Assembly (NCBI GenBank): GCA_041563315.1
Contig: JBFFNE010000043.1
Coordinates: 1 to 23,473, forward strand
Origin: JBFEYJ01 sp041563315
Lineage (GTDB): Bacteria; Pseudomonadota; Gammaproteobacteria; Thiohalomonadales; Thiohalomonadaceae
Direction of reading: 5' to 3'
DNA: 23,473 nt
Shown here one piece after another: positions 1-5,627 of the stretch; the stretch's first letter is position 1, and each line of letters begins with the position of its first letter. The translations under genes and the position numbers were made by a program. Under the pieces are notes generated by a model, which was given only the letters and a program-made list of their open reading frames with translations, did not search any database and was not told where the DNA came from.

Positions 1-240
1 AGTAAGGGCATGTCTGAGCGAGGCGGCTTTTTTCCTCGCGAGTTGCGCGAACGGCCCTGAAACGACGAGAAGCACAGGGTACCGCGTAGCGGCAAGTCCC
101 CGGGCGACCTTCTCTTTGGTTACTTTTTCTTGGCCGCGCAAGACCAATTCGCCGGGAGCGAATTGGAACAGCCGAAGGCTGGCCCGAAGGGCGAAGTCCA
201 AGGATGGACTTCGTAAAAAGTGACCTGCGCGCGGGGCAGC
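1..240. repeat. Structured intergenic repeat-like element with clustered hairpins
   Basis: No convincing gene is visible here. The stretch resembles a dispersed intergenic sequence I recall from gammaproteobacterial genomes (text like 'CTTTGGTTACTTTTTCTTGGC'), which usually folds as one simple stem. Here the outer arms GGTTACTTTTT (118-128) and AAAAAGTGACC (215-225) pair with one mismatch and enclose five consecutive perfect hairpins: 129-142 (4-bp stem), 144-166 (9 bp), 169-181 (5 bp, GAA loop), 182-192 (4 bp, GAA loop) and 193-212 (7 bp). Two more hairpins lie upstream, at 18-39 (6 bp) and 82-92 (4 bp, GTA loop). The pairing is read directly from the sequence. Membership of a dispersed family is from memory and was not tested. 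The left boundary is unknown because the window begins here. Confidence 0.6.
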
Positions 241-313
241 CCCCCGCATCAAATTCCATCCGTCGCGGCAGCGACACATCTGAAAATTGATTTCCCGCTA
301 ACTTACAAAGGAC

Positions 314-345
314 AAAAAAAATCCCCCGCAAGCGGGGGATTTTTT
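314..345 (-). terminator. Rho-independent terminator of tusA-dsrE2
   Basis: The stem ATCCCCCGC / GCGGGGGAT with an AA loop is flanked by A and T runs on the two sides, so it can act in both directions. It lies about 20 bp past the dsrE2 stop codon on the minus strand, where the A run at 314-320 is read as the U tract. Confidence 0.85.
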
Positions 346-366
346 CATGCACAGCAAACGCTGATA

Positions 367-837
367 TCAGGTGTACAACGTGATATCGGCTTCACCAGCA
401 AACTCGAAGAAGCTAGCAGCGCCACCAAACTCCACGCCGTCGATAAAATCGGAAGGATTCATATCGAACAGGTCAACCGTCATCTGACAGGCGACCATCT
501 TCACATCGGCTTCGAGGCAAAGCTCACGCAGGTCTTCAACGCTGGCGACACCCTTGGACTTCATCTTCTGCTTCATCATCATGGTCATCATGCTCTGCAT
601 GCCAGGCAGGGCTTGAACCACAACTGGCATCGGCATCGGCATCGGCATACCCGGATTACCCAGAGAAGACACCTTAAGATTGAGGTCCTTTTTCAGGCAC
701 TGTAGGCCATAGAAGGTCCAGAAGATCTGGACTTCATAGCCCAGCGCAGCCGCGGTAGAGGCCAGGATGAAGGGCGGATAAGCCCAATCCAACGTGCCTT
801 TGGTCGCGATTATCGCCATCTTTTTTTGATCGGACAT
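367..837 (-). CDS. dsrE2: DsrE2-type sulfur carrier (DsrE/DsrF-like family)
   Basis: The 156-aa product matches the DsrE/F/H-like fold (DrsE_2 group). These proteins work with TusA to bind and pass protein-bound sulfane sulfur or thiosulfate in the cytoplasm of sulfur oxidisers. Visible features are the N-terminal beta strand KKMAIIATKGTLDWAYPPF, the segment VKMVACQMTVDLF with Cys117 as the likely active cysteine, and the C-terminal IDGVEFGGAASFFEFA. Two further cysteines are Cys47 and Cys107. A methionine-rich loop at residues 64-92 holds 11 Met, including four MP repeats. As I recall, Met-Pro-rich loops are usual in this family. No long hydrophobic helix pair is obvious, so it may be of the soluble type rather than the membrane-bound form. 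It lies 41 bp downstream of tusA and shares its transcript. A GGGGGA ribosome site precedes the ATG. No rhodanese gene accompanies the pair in the window. Confidence 0.88.
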   Translation of the reverse strand: MSDQKKMAIIATKGTLDWAYPPFILASTAAALGYEVQIFWTFYGLQCLKKDLNLKVSSLGNPGMPMPMPMPVVVQALPGMQSMMTMMMKQKMKSKGVASVEDLRELCLEADVKMVACQMTVDLFDMNPSDFIDGVEFGGAASFFEFAGEADITLYT

Positions 838-878
838 CGGGATTCCCCCATTAATGCTGTGGTATATATAGTTAGTTA

Positions 879-1109
879 TTAGGATTTCTTAATCAGGAAG
901 ACAAATTTGCCGCCTTCTTCACCGGATTCCATCAGTTCATTTCCGGTCTGCTTGGCAAATGCCTCGAAGTCCTTTACTGAACCTGGATCAGTGGCGATGA
1001 TGCGCAGAACCTGACCAGCTTCCAGGGTGCCGAGGGCTTTCTTTGCACGCAGGATAGGCAGGGGGCAGTTCAGACCGGATGCATCAAGTTCTTGATCGAA
1101 GTTTGCCAT
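879..1109 (-). CDS. tusA: TusA family sulfurtransferase
   Basis: This small cytoplasmic sulfur-carrier protein accepts persulfide sulfur and hands it to partners; in sulfur oxidisers it links DsrE-type proteins, the rDsr or sHdr systems and rhodaneses. The diagnostic motif SGLNCPLPILRAKKAL carries the sulfur-binding Cys15 of the CPxP motif, followed by the family's typical GQVLRIIATDPGSVKDFEAF strand-helix. I chose the ATG at 1109 (76 aa) over the in-frame ATG at 1115 (78 aa). The AGGAG box lies 7 nt before the former but only about 1 nt before the latter. It is the first gene of a two-gene unit with dsrE2. Confidence 0.93.
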   Translation of the reverse strand: MANFDQELDASGLNCPLPILRAKKALGTLEAGQVLRIIATDPGSVKDFEAFAKQTGNELMESGEEGGKFVFLIKKS

Positions 1110-1205
1110 GTTCATTCTCCTAAATGGATTGGATGAAAAAAACTCGGCGCATACCTGCTATGGTCATGGCCGGGTCATAAGTGAAAATTAGAATTCAATT
1201 GCGTA

Positions 1206-1234
1206 CTTATATGATAACTGCAAATCGAAAGCAA
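1206..1234 (-). promoter_or_regulatory. Sigma70-type promoter of tusA-dsrE2
   Basis: Reading the minus strand, TTGCTT (-35, at 1229-1234) and TATAAG (-10, at 1206-1211) are separated by exactly 17 bp. This gives a leader of about 90 nt before the tusA start. Called by consensus match only. Confidence 0.55.
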
Positions 1235-1501
1235 CCCCTCCACATTAGACTGGCTGACAAACTCAATGATCTCTTGAAAAATTCATTTTAAAAATCAAGT
1301 CATTACAATCACCGACTGGAGCTTACCTTTTCATCCATTAATAATGGTCTCTTCTCCTCCGCCTTAGTTTAGTAATGATGGATCGCTCCCAAGGGGGAAA
1401 GAAGTCCCAAACTTTTTTGATTAACATAAAACCTTGTACCCTAATGTGTTGTCTTTATAGTCAACCAAGCAATACTGTGTACCTATCGACGGCAACACAA
1501 C
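1235..1501. other. AT-rich intergenic region between tusA and the M48 protease gene
   Basis: This is the divergent control region between the tusA and protease genes. Apart from the tusA promoter at its edge, I see only a small inverted repeat, CCATT-AAT-AATGG (1335-1347), and several weak promoter-like boxes on the plus strand. One of these is TTGATT with a 17-bp spacer before CCTAAT, upstream of the protease gene. No supported gene or RNA was found. Confidence 0.4.
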
Positions 1502-2974
1502 ATGAGATTAAGGATATTCACATTGCGCCAACTCACTTCTCTTTTCATCATCGTTTCTTTACTTGGGCTAGGCTCACCCCTACAGGCTCAAGCGCTCAAT
1601 GAACTCCCGGAGATGGGTGACAGCTCCTCGGCTGTCCTCTCGGCTGAAGATGAGATGCGTATCGGCAAGGAGATGCTGCGGCAGCTGAAGGCCAACGGCG
1701 CCATCATCAATGACTCTATTATTAATGAATACATTCAAAATCTGGGCAGCAAGATCGCCTCCAATATTGCCTCATCAACAACTCGTTTCACCTTTTTTGT
1801 CATCGACGCGAGCTCCATCAACGCCTTTGCCATGCCCGGGGGCTTTATCGGCGTTCATGCCGGCCTGCTGCTTGCCAGCAAATCAGAAAACGAGGTTGCC
1901 TCGGTAATTGCCCACGAAATTGCCCATGTCACCCAACACCACATTGCTCGTGGCGTAGAGCAGGCCAACAGAATGAATCTGCCGATGACCGCCGCGGTTA
2001 TTGCTGCCATTCTTCTTGGGGCACATGATCCACAAATGGCCAATGCGGCCATGGCGGCGGCAGTCGGTGGAAGCCAACAGATGAAGCTGGACTTTACCCG
2101 CGCCAATGAACACGAAGCGGACCGTGTCGGTATGCAGTTGCTGGCCGCCTCGGATTACGACCCGCGCGGCATGGCCGATTTTTTCTACCGTTTACAGCAG
2201 GAAAGCCGCTACTACGAGAGTGGTATGCCGGAGTTTCTCCGCACCCACCCGGTCACGACGGACCGAATCTCCGAAGCACAGGATCGTGCCAGCAGATACC
2301 CCAAAAAACCAACAATAAACAGCCCCTACTACCCCTTGGTGCTGGCGCGCCTGCATCTGCGCTACAGCGCCTCGCCGGAGACATTGCTGCAGCAATTCAA
2401 GACGGCCATTGCAGAGAACAAATCCCTCAATGAATCAGACACTTACCTTCTTGCCCTCATTCATGAGAAAGTGGGCAATATCAAAGAGTCGCGGGATATC
2501 TATAAGAAATTGCTTGCCCAGGCTCCCGAACGTATTGCCTTCATCCATGGCATGGCCGAACTGGAAAGTAGCCGGGGCAACCATAACGAGGCCCTCGCTC
2601 TCTACCGTCAGGGATTGAAAAGATACCCGGGTAATACCCTGTTGAGTCTGGCGCTTGCTGAAACACTTACCCGCCAGAAAAAATTCAGTGCGGCAAGAGA
2701 ACTTCTGCAACAACAGCTGGTGCGCAATCCCGCGTCAAGCGAGGCATACCGGCTACTGGCCAAACTCGAAGCCTCCAGCGGCAATTCAGTTGCCTCGCAC
2801 CTTGCCCAGGCAGAGTACTACTACCTCTCCGGTGAACCACATAGTGCGCTCGATCAGCTCAACATCGCGCGCCGGAGTAATCCCCAGGACCATTATCACG
2901 CCTCGCGCATCGATGCGCGCTTGCAGCAGATACAAGATGAACTGAAGCGGGCTGACCGCCTGTCACGAAAATAA
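1502..2974 (+). CDS. bepA: Periplasmic M48 metalloprotease with TPR repeats, BepA-like
   Basis: The 490-aa exported protein resembles BepA (YfgC), the periplasmic zinc protease and chaperone that checks beta-barrel outer membrane proteins and LptD assembly. An N-terminal signal peptide ends near residue 30 (LQAQA). The zinc site HEIAH places H138, E139 and H142, and the third ligand E203 lies in EHEAD. H249 in RTHPVTTDRI matches the regulatory 'His switch' of E. coli BepA. TPR-like helices fill roughly residues 290-470, for example the segments YPLVLARLHLRYS and AFIHGMAELESSRGNHNEAL. The length is close to the family norm of about 490. No strong ribosome site precedes the ATG, but the signal peptide supports this start. 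It is divergent from tusA; I believe this neighbour pair recurs in sulfur-oxidising gammaproteobacteria but did not test it. Confidence 0.9.
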   Translation: MRLRIFTLRQLTSLFIIVSLLGLGSPLQAQALNELPEMGDSSSAVLSAEDEMRIGKEMLRQLKANGAIINDSIINEYIQNLGSKIASNIASSTTRFTFFVIDASSINAFAMPGGFIGVHAGLLLASKSENEVASVIAHEIAHVTQHHIARGVEQANRMNLPMTAAVIAAILLGAHDPQMANAAMAAAVGGSQQMKLDFTRANEHEADRVGMQLLAASDYDPRGMADFFYRLQQESRYYESGMPEFLRTHPVTTDRISEAQDRASRYPKKPTINSPYYPLVLARLHLRYSASPETLLQQFKTAIAENKSLNESDTYLLALIHEKVGNIKESRDIYKKLLAQAPERIAFIHGMAELESSRGNHNEALALYRQGLKRYPGNTLLSLALAETLTRQKKFSAARELLQQQLVRNPASSEAYRLLAKLEASSGNSVASHLAQAEYYYLSGEPHSALDQLNIARRSNPQDHYHASRIDARLQQIQDELKRADRLSRK

Positions 2975-3051
2975 CCATATAAATTAGCCACTTACCTTCA
3001 CAGACGCGGAATCTGGCCACGTCTATTAATTTCACATTACATGAATGAACC

Positions 3052-3069
3052 AGTTAATCAAGATTAACT
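3052..3069. promoter_or_regulatory. Perfect 18-bp palindrome, candidate operator upstream of sox
   Basis: AGTTAATC-AA-GATTAACT has perfect 8-bp arms. It lies between the protease gene and the sox operon and overlaps a tandem direct repeat ACTAATAT x2 (3067-3082), which contains the TATACT-like box at 3072-3077. The architecture suits a dimeric repressor or activator site for sox, but the cognate regulator is not in the window. The rest of 2975-3206 shows no gene. Confidence 0.4.
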
Positions 3070-3151
3070 AATATACTAATATATAAAGAATTATTCGGGT
3101 TAGGCTATTGCGTTCCACCCTCCTTTGGGTATCCTTATGACTGTCCTGACA

Positions 3152-3180
3152 TTCATGACGTGATTGCGTTGTGCTATGAA
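3152..3180 (+). promoter_or_regulatory. Possible extended -10 promoter of the sox operon
   Basis: TTCATG (3152-3157), a 17-bp spacer and TGC-TATGAA (-10 at 3175-3180) form a weak -35 with an extended -10. A start near 3187 would give a short leader before the ribosome site of the 21-codon ORF. An alternative is the AT-rich block at 3070-3090. Confidence 0.3.
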
Positions 3181-3206
3181 CAAGGATGCATCACGGAGGA
3201 GACTGC

Positions 3207-3272
3207 ATGACAGTACAGGCTTATCAGGATATCGAGCATCTGGTTTCATGCGAAAATGATAATCATTCTTAG
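3207..3272 (+). CDS. Putative 21-aa leader peptide upstream of soxX
   Basis: An ATG with a strong ribosome site (GGAGGAG at 3195-3201, 5 nt away) opens a 21-codon ORF beginning MTVQAYQDIEHLVS and ending in CENDNHS. Its TAG stop (3270-3272) is embedded in the TAGGAGGA ribosome site of soxX, so the two are arranged for translational coupling. It has no domain I recognise. It could be a regulatory leader, a small functional peptide, or the N-terminal stub of a gene lost by deletion. The good ribosome site and stop placement support translation. The shortness and lack of known homologues argue for caution. Confidence 0.4.
   Translation: MTVQAYQDIEHLVSCENDNHS
3252..3270. promoter_or_regulatory. 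Fur-box-like site in front of soxX
   Basis: The 19 bp match the classical Fur consensus GATAATGATAATCATTATC at 16 positions, including the uninterrupted core AATGATAATCATT. The site lies inside the 21-codon leader ORF and directly abuts the soxX ribosome site, downstream of any promoter I can see. Binding would therefore act as a roadblock, or the site would serve an internal promoter. A match by codon content alone (Asn-Asp-Asn-His) is possible. Confidence 0.4.
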
Positions 3273-3281
3273 GAGGAAACC

Positions 3282-3653
3282 ATGCGGAAAACCGCAAAGC
3301 TAATAACCACTGCAAGTGCTCTAGCCACCATCCTTGGTGCTTTGAGCTTATCCCCCCAACTAGCTATTGCTGCAGATGCCCAGGTTATTGAACAGGGAAA
3401 GCAGATTGCCTTTGACCGTAAAAAAGGTAATTGTCTTGCCTGCCACATGATCGAAGGCGGTGACATGCCGGGTAACGTCGGGCCACCTCTGGTGGCCATG
3501 AAAGCGCGTTTCCCGGACAAGGCGGTACTTCGCGCTCAGATTTGGGACTCCACCAAAAACAATCCCAACTCTATGATGCCTCCGTTTGGTCGCCATGCAA
3601 TCCTTACTGAAGCGGAAATCGACAAAGTGGTTGAATACATCTATTCCCTGTAA
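3282..3653 (+). CDS. soxX: SoxX, mono-haem c-type cytochrome of thiosulfate oxidation
   Basis: This is the small haem subunit of periplasmic SoxXA, which conjugates thiosulfate oxidatively to the SoxY cysteine. The 123-aa precursor has a Sec signal peptide ending near AIA-30. The haem motif is CLACH (residues 51-55), followed by GNVGPPLVAMKARFPD. The distal methionine is in SMMPPFG (Met98 or Met99), and the C-terminal helix is LTEAEIDKVVEYIYSL. These match SoxX of the short class. The ribosome site AGGAGG is optimally placed and overlaps the stop of the preceding leader ORF. It is the first recognised gene of soxXYZA. Confidence 0.95.
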   Translation: MRKTAKLITTASALATILGALSLSPQLAIAADAQVIEQGKQIAFDRKKGNCLACHMIEGGDMPGNVGPPLVAMKARFPDKAVLRAQIWDSTKNNPNSMMPPFGRHAILTEAEIDKVVEYIYSL

Positions 3654-3695
3654 AAACCACAACCATTTGCCAGCATTTTTTTGAGGAGTTTCAAC

Positions 3696-4166
3696 GTGAA
3701 TATGAAGCGCAGAGTCTTTCTGAAAGGTACTTTGGCCAGCAGCGCCGTGGCGGTTGCTGTCGGTGCCGGTTTGTTAAGCCCACGCCAGGTTCTGGCTGCG
3801 TGGCCGAAATCGGCTTTTGAAGCCAAGAGCGTCAGCGATGCACTGAAGAACATGTACGACAGCGACCTGGCTCCTGCCAGTGATGCGATCAAGCTTGATG
3901 CACCCGATATCGCCGAAAACGGTGCTGTCGTCCCGGTAACCGTCGAGACCTCTCTCAAGAACGTAGAGTCGATCACGATCATCTCCGAGAAGAACCAGAC
4001 TCCGTTGGTTGCCAGTTTCAACATGACGCCCAAGACCGAAGGTTATGTCTCCACCCGCATCAAAATGGGTCAGACCTCCAACGTCATTGCTGTAGTCAAA
4101 GCCGACGGCAAACTGCACAGCGCACGGAAGGAAGTCAAGGTTACCATCGGTGGTTGCGGCGGCTAA
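3696..4166 (+). CDS. soxY: SoxY, sulfur carrier subunit with C-terminal GGCGG
   Basis: SoxY carries the sulfur substrate on the cysteine of its swinging C-terminal GGCGG arm (Cys154 of 156) during periplasmic thiosulfate oxidation, in complex with SoxZ. The N-terminus has a twin-arginine signal (KRRVFLKG) and a hydrophobic stretch ending at VLA-34. This agrees with Tat export of the folded SoxYZ pair. I chose the GTG at 3696, which lies 7 nt after GAGGAG. An upstream TTG at 3681 overlaps that ribosome site and is unlikely. The ATG at 3702 is a second option. It is 42 bp downstream of soxX. Confidence 0.95.
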   Translation: MNMKRRVFLKGTLASSAVAVAVGAGLLSPRQVLAAWPKSAFEAKSVSDALKNMYDSDLAPASDAIKLDAPDIAENGAVVPVTVETSLKNVESITIISEKNQTPLVASFNMTPKTEGYVSTRIKMGQTSNVIAVVKADGKLHSARKEVKVTIGGCGG

Positions 4167-4220
4167 ATCGCCCAATTCCCAGGTTACATATAACGATTTA
4201 GAGTTCGGAGAATGTAAATA

Positions 4221-4535
4221 ATGGCTAATTCAATCAAGATTCGTGCACGAATGAAGGGCAACAGCTGTGAAGTGAAGTCCCTGATCAAGCACAAGATGGA
4301 AACCGGTCTTCGCAAAGACAAGAAAACCGGAAAAGTGATCCCCGCGCACTTCATTCAGGAAGTGAATTGCGAGCACAATGGCAGCACTGTCATGAGTGCA
4401 GACTGGGGTACCGCGATCTCCACCAATCCCTACCTGGCTTTCTCCTTTAGTGGCGCCAAAAAAGGCGACACCATCAAGCTGAGCTGGGCAGACAACATGG
4501 GTGAGAGCGACTCTGCAGAAGCACAAATCAAGTAA
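4221..4535 (+). CDS. soxZ: SoxZ, partner subunit of the SoxYZ carrier
   Basis: The 104-aa protein has no signal peptide, as expected for SoxZ, which is co-exported with Tat-targeted SoxY. Typical family text is IKIRARMKG near the start, then IPAHFIQEVNCEHNG, NPYLAFSFSGAKKGDTIKLSWADN, and an immunoglobulin-like beta-sandwich length of about 100 residues. GGAG precedes the ATG by 10 nt. It lies 54 bp after soxY and 52 bp before soxA. Confidence 0.95.
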   Translation: MANSIKIRARMKGNSCEVKSLIKHKMETGLRKDKKTGKVIPAHFIQEVNCEHNGSTVMSADWGTAISTNPYLAFSFSGAKKGDTIKLSWADNMGESDSAEAQIK

Positions 4536-4587
4536 CAGAGTCGTCCCGCTTTTAAACCCCGGATGTAGGATGTAGAGGAGTCAACAA

Positions 4588-5427
4588 ATGCGAAAACTCG
4601 CCCTAACAATAACAGCTTTCGGGCTTATTGCCGGACTTCCGCTTGCAGCCCAAGCGGCTCCAGCGGATGACCTGAAGTCGTTCCGTGAGCATTTCATGAA
4701 GCGCTTCCCTGGCATTCCACTGGAAGAGTACAAAAACGGCGTCTACGCCATTAACGCCGATGCCCGCTCTTCCTGGGAGGCCATTGAAGAATTCCCCCCT
4801 TATGAAGATGAACTGATGAGGGGTGAAGAGCTGTTCAACACCCCCTTTGCCAACGGCAAAACCTACGCCAACTGCTTCCCGAACGGAGGCAAGGGTATTC
4901 GCCAGAACTACCCCTATTTCGACAGCAATAGCGGCAAGGTGAAAACCCTCGAGGAGGAAATCAACGAGTGCCGCACCAAGAATAGTGAGGAACCGCTGGG
5001 TTGGCAGAAAGGCGATATCGCCGCCATCTCCGCCTACATGGCTTCCACCTCCAACGGCAAGAAGCTGAATGTGAAGATCCCCAACAACGATCCTCGCGCT
5101 ATTGCCGCCTATGAGCGTGGCAAACATCACTTCTACGCCAAGCGCGGCCAACTCAACCTCTCCTGTGCCAACTGTCACTTTGACAATGCCGGGAATATGG
5201 TGCGTGCCGACACCCTCAGTCCGGCTCTTGGTCACCCGACCCACTTCCCGGTTTATCGCCTGAAGTGGAACGGCTTGGGCACCCTGCATCGCCGCTATGG
5301 TGGCTGTAACAAGCAGGTACGTGCCAAGCCCTTCAAGGCACAGAGCGACGAGTACAAGGCACTGGAGTACTTCCATACATACATGAGTAACGGCATTAGC
5401 GTTAATGCACCGAGCTCACGCAAATAA
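4588..5427 (+). CDS. soxA: SoxA, mono-haem type cytochrome subunit
   Basis: SoxA is the catalytic subunit of SoxXA in the periplasm. The 279-aa precursor has a signal peptide ending near AAQAA-24. Only one haem motif exists: CANCH at residues 193-197. Cys240 in RRYGGCNKQ is the likely axial cysteine ligand (persulfidated in characterised SoxA). At the position of the N-terminal haem of di-haem SoxA there is only Cys96 (YANCFPNGG), with Cys128 (INECRTKN) likely forming a disulfide with it. This is therefore the mono-haem class. The ribosome site GAGGAG precedes the ATG. It is the last gene of the operon, with a terminator 18 bp beyond the stop. soxB and soxCD do not follow. Confidence 0.95.
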   Translation: MRKLALTITAFGLIAGLPLAAQAAPADDLKSFREHFMKRFPGIPLEEYKNGVYAINADARSSWEAIEEFPPYEDELMRGEELFNTPFANGKTYANCFPNGGKGIRQNYPYFDSNSGKVKTLEEEINECRTKNSEEPLGWQKGDIAAISAYMASTSNGKKLNVKIPNNDPRAIAAYERGKHHFYAKRGQLNLSCANCHFDNAGNMVRADTLSPALGHPTHFPVYRLKWNGLGTLHRRYGGCNKQVRAKPFKAQSDEYKALEYFHTYMSNGISVNAPSSRK

Positions 5428-5444
5428 GCACCATCGCTCCACGC

Positions 5445-5474
5445 AAAACCCGGCTCTTCGAGCCGGGTTTTTTT
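5445..5474 (+). terminator. Rho-independent terminator of soxXYZA
   Basis: ACCCGGCTC / GAGCCGGGT with a TTC loop forms a 9-bp perfect stem, extended by flanking A/T pairs and followed by a T run. It separates sox from the SLC13 permease gene. Confidence 0.92.
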
Positions 5475-5529
5475 CGCTCTGCCGACTTCTCCAGTTTTTA
5501 TCTTGTCCGTGATATCATTGCCTCCTTTT

Positions 5530-5560
5530 TTGATTTGAAATAATAACTTTCTTGTATAAC
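5530..5560 (+). promoter_or_regulatory. Possible promoter of the SLC13 permease gene
   Basis: TATAAC (5555-5560) is a good -10. The upstream TTGATT (5530-5535, 19-bp spacer) or TTGAAA (5535-5540, 14-bp spacer) are off-spacing -35 candidates. The position after the sox terminator fits an independent transcription unit. Confidence 0.35.
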
Positions 5561-5568
5561 GGTCCTGA

Positions 5569-5594
5569 ATATAGCTGAGGGTGAGTAGCTATAT
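5569..5594. promoter_or_regulatory. Inverted repeat just downstream of the permease promoter
   Basis: ATATAGCT (5569-5576) and AGCTATAT (5587-5594) are perfect 8-bp arms with a 10-bp spacer, 34 bp before the start codon. It could be an operator at the transcription start or a leader hairpin. Confidence 0.4.
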
Positions 5595-5627
5595 CATTGA
5601 ACCCTACTAATTTGGAGGTAATGATCG

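Noticed and set aside
220..705. 161-aa plus-strand ORF over the left edge and dsrE2
   Set aside because: It runs through the repeat-like element and the terminator, then antisense to dsrE2. Its His-rich translation is just the reverse of Met-rich codons.
2998..3032. AGACG...CGTCT inverted repeat as a terminator for the protease gene
   Set aside because: The stem is only 5 bp plus a bulged extension, and no T run follows.
4603..5376. 257-aa minus-strand ORF antisense to soxA
   Set aside because: It lies wholly within soxA, which is supported by its haem motif, signal peptide and ribosome site.
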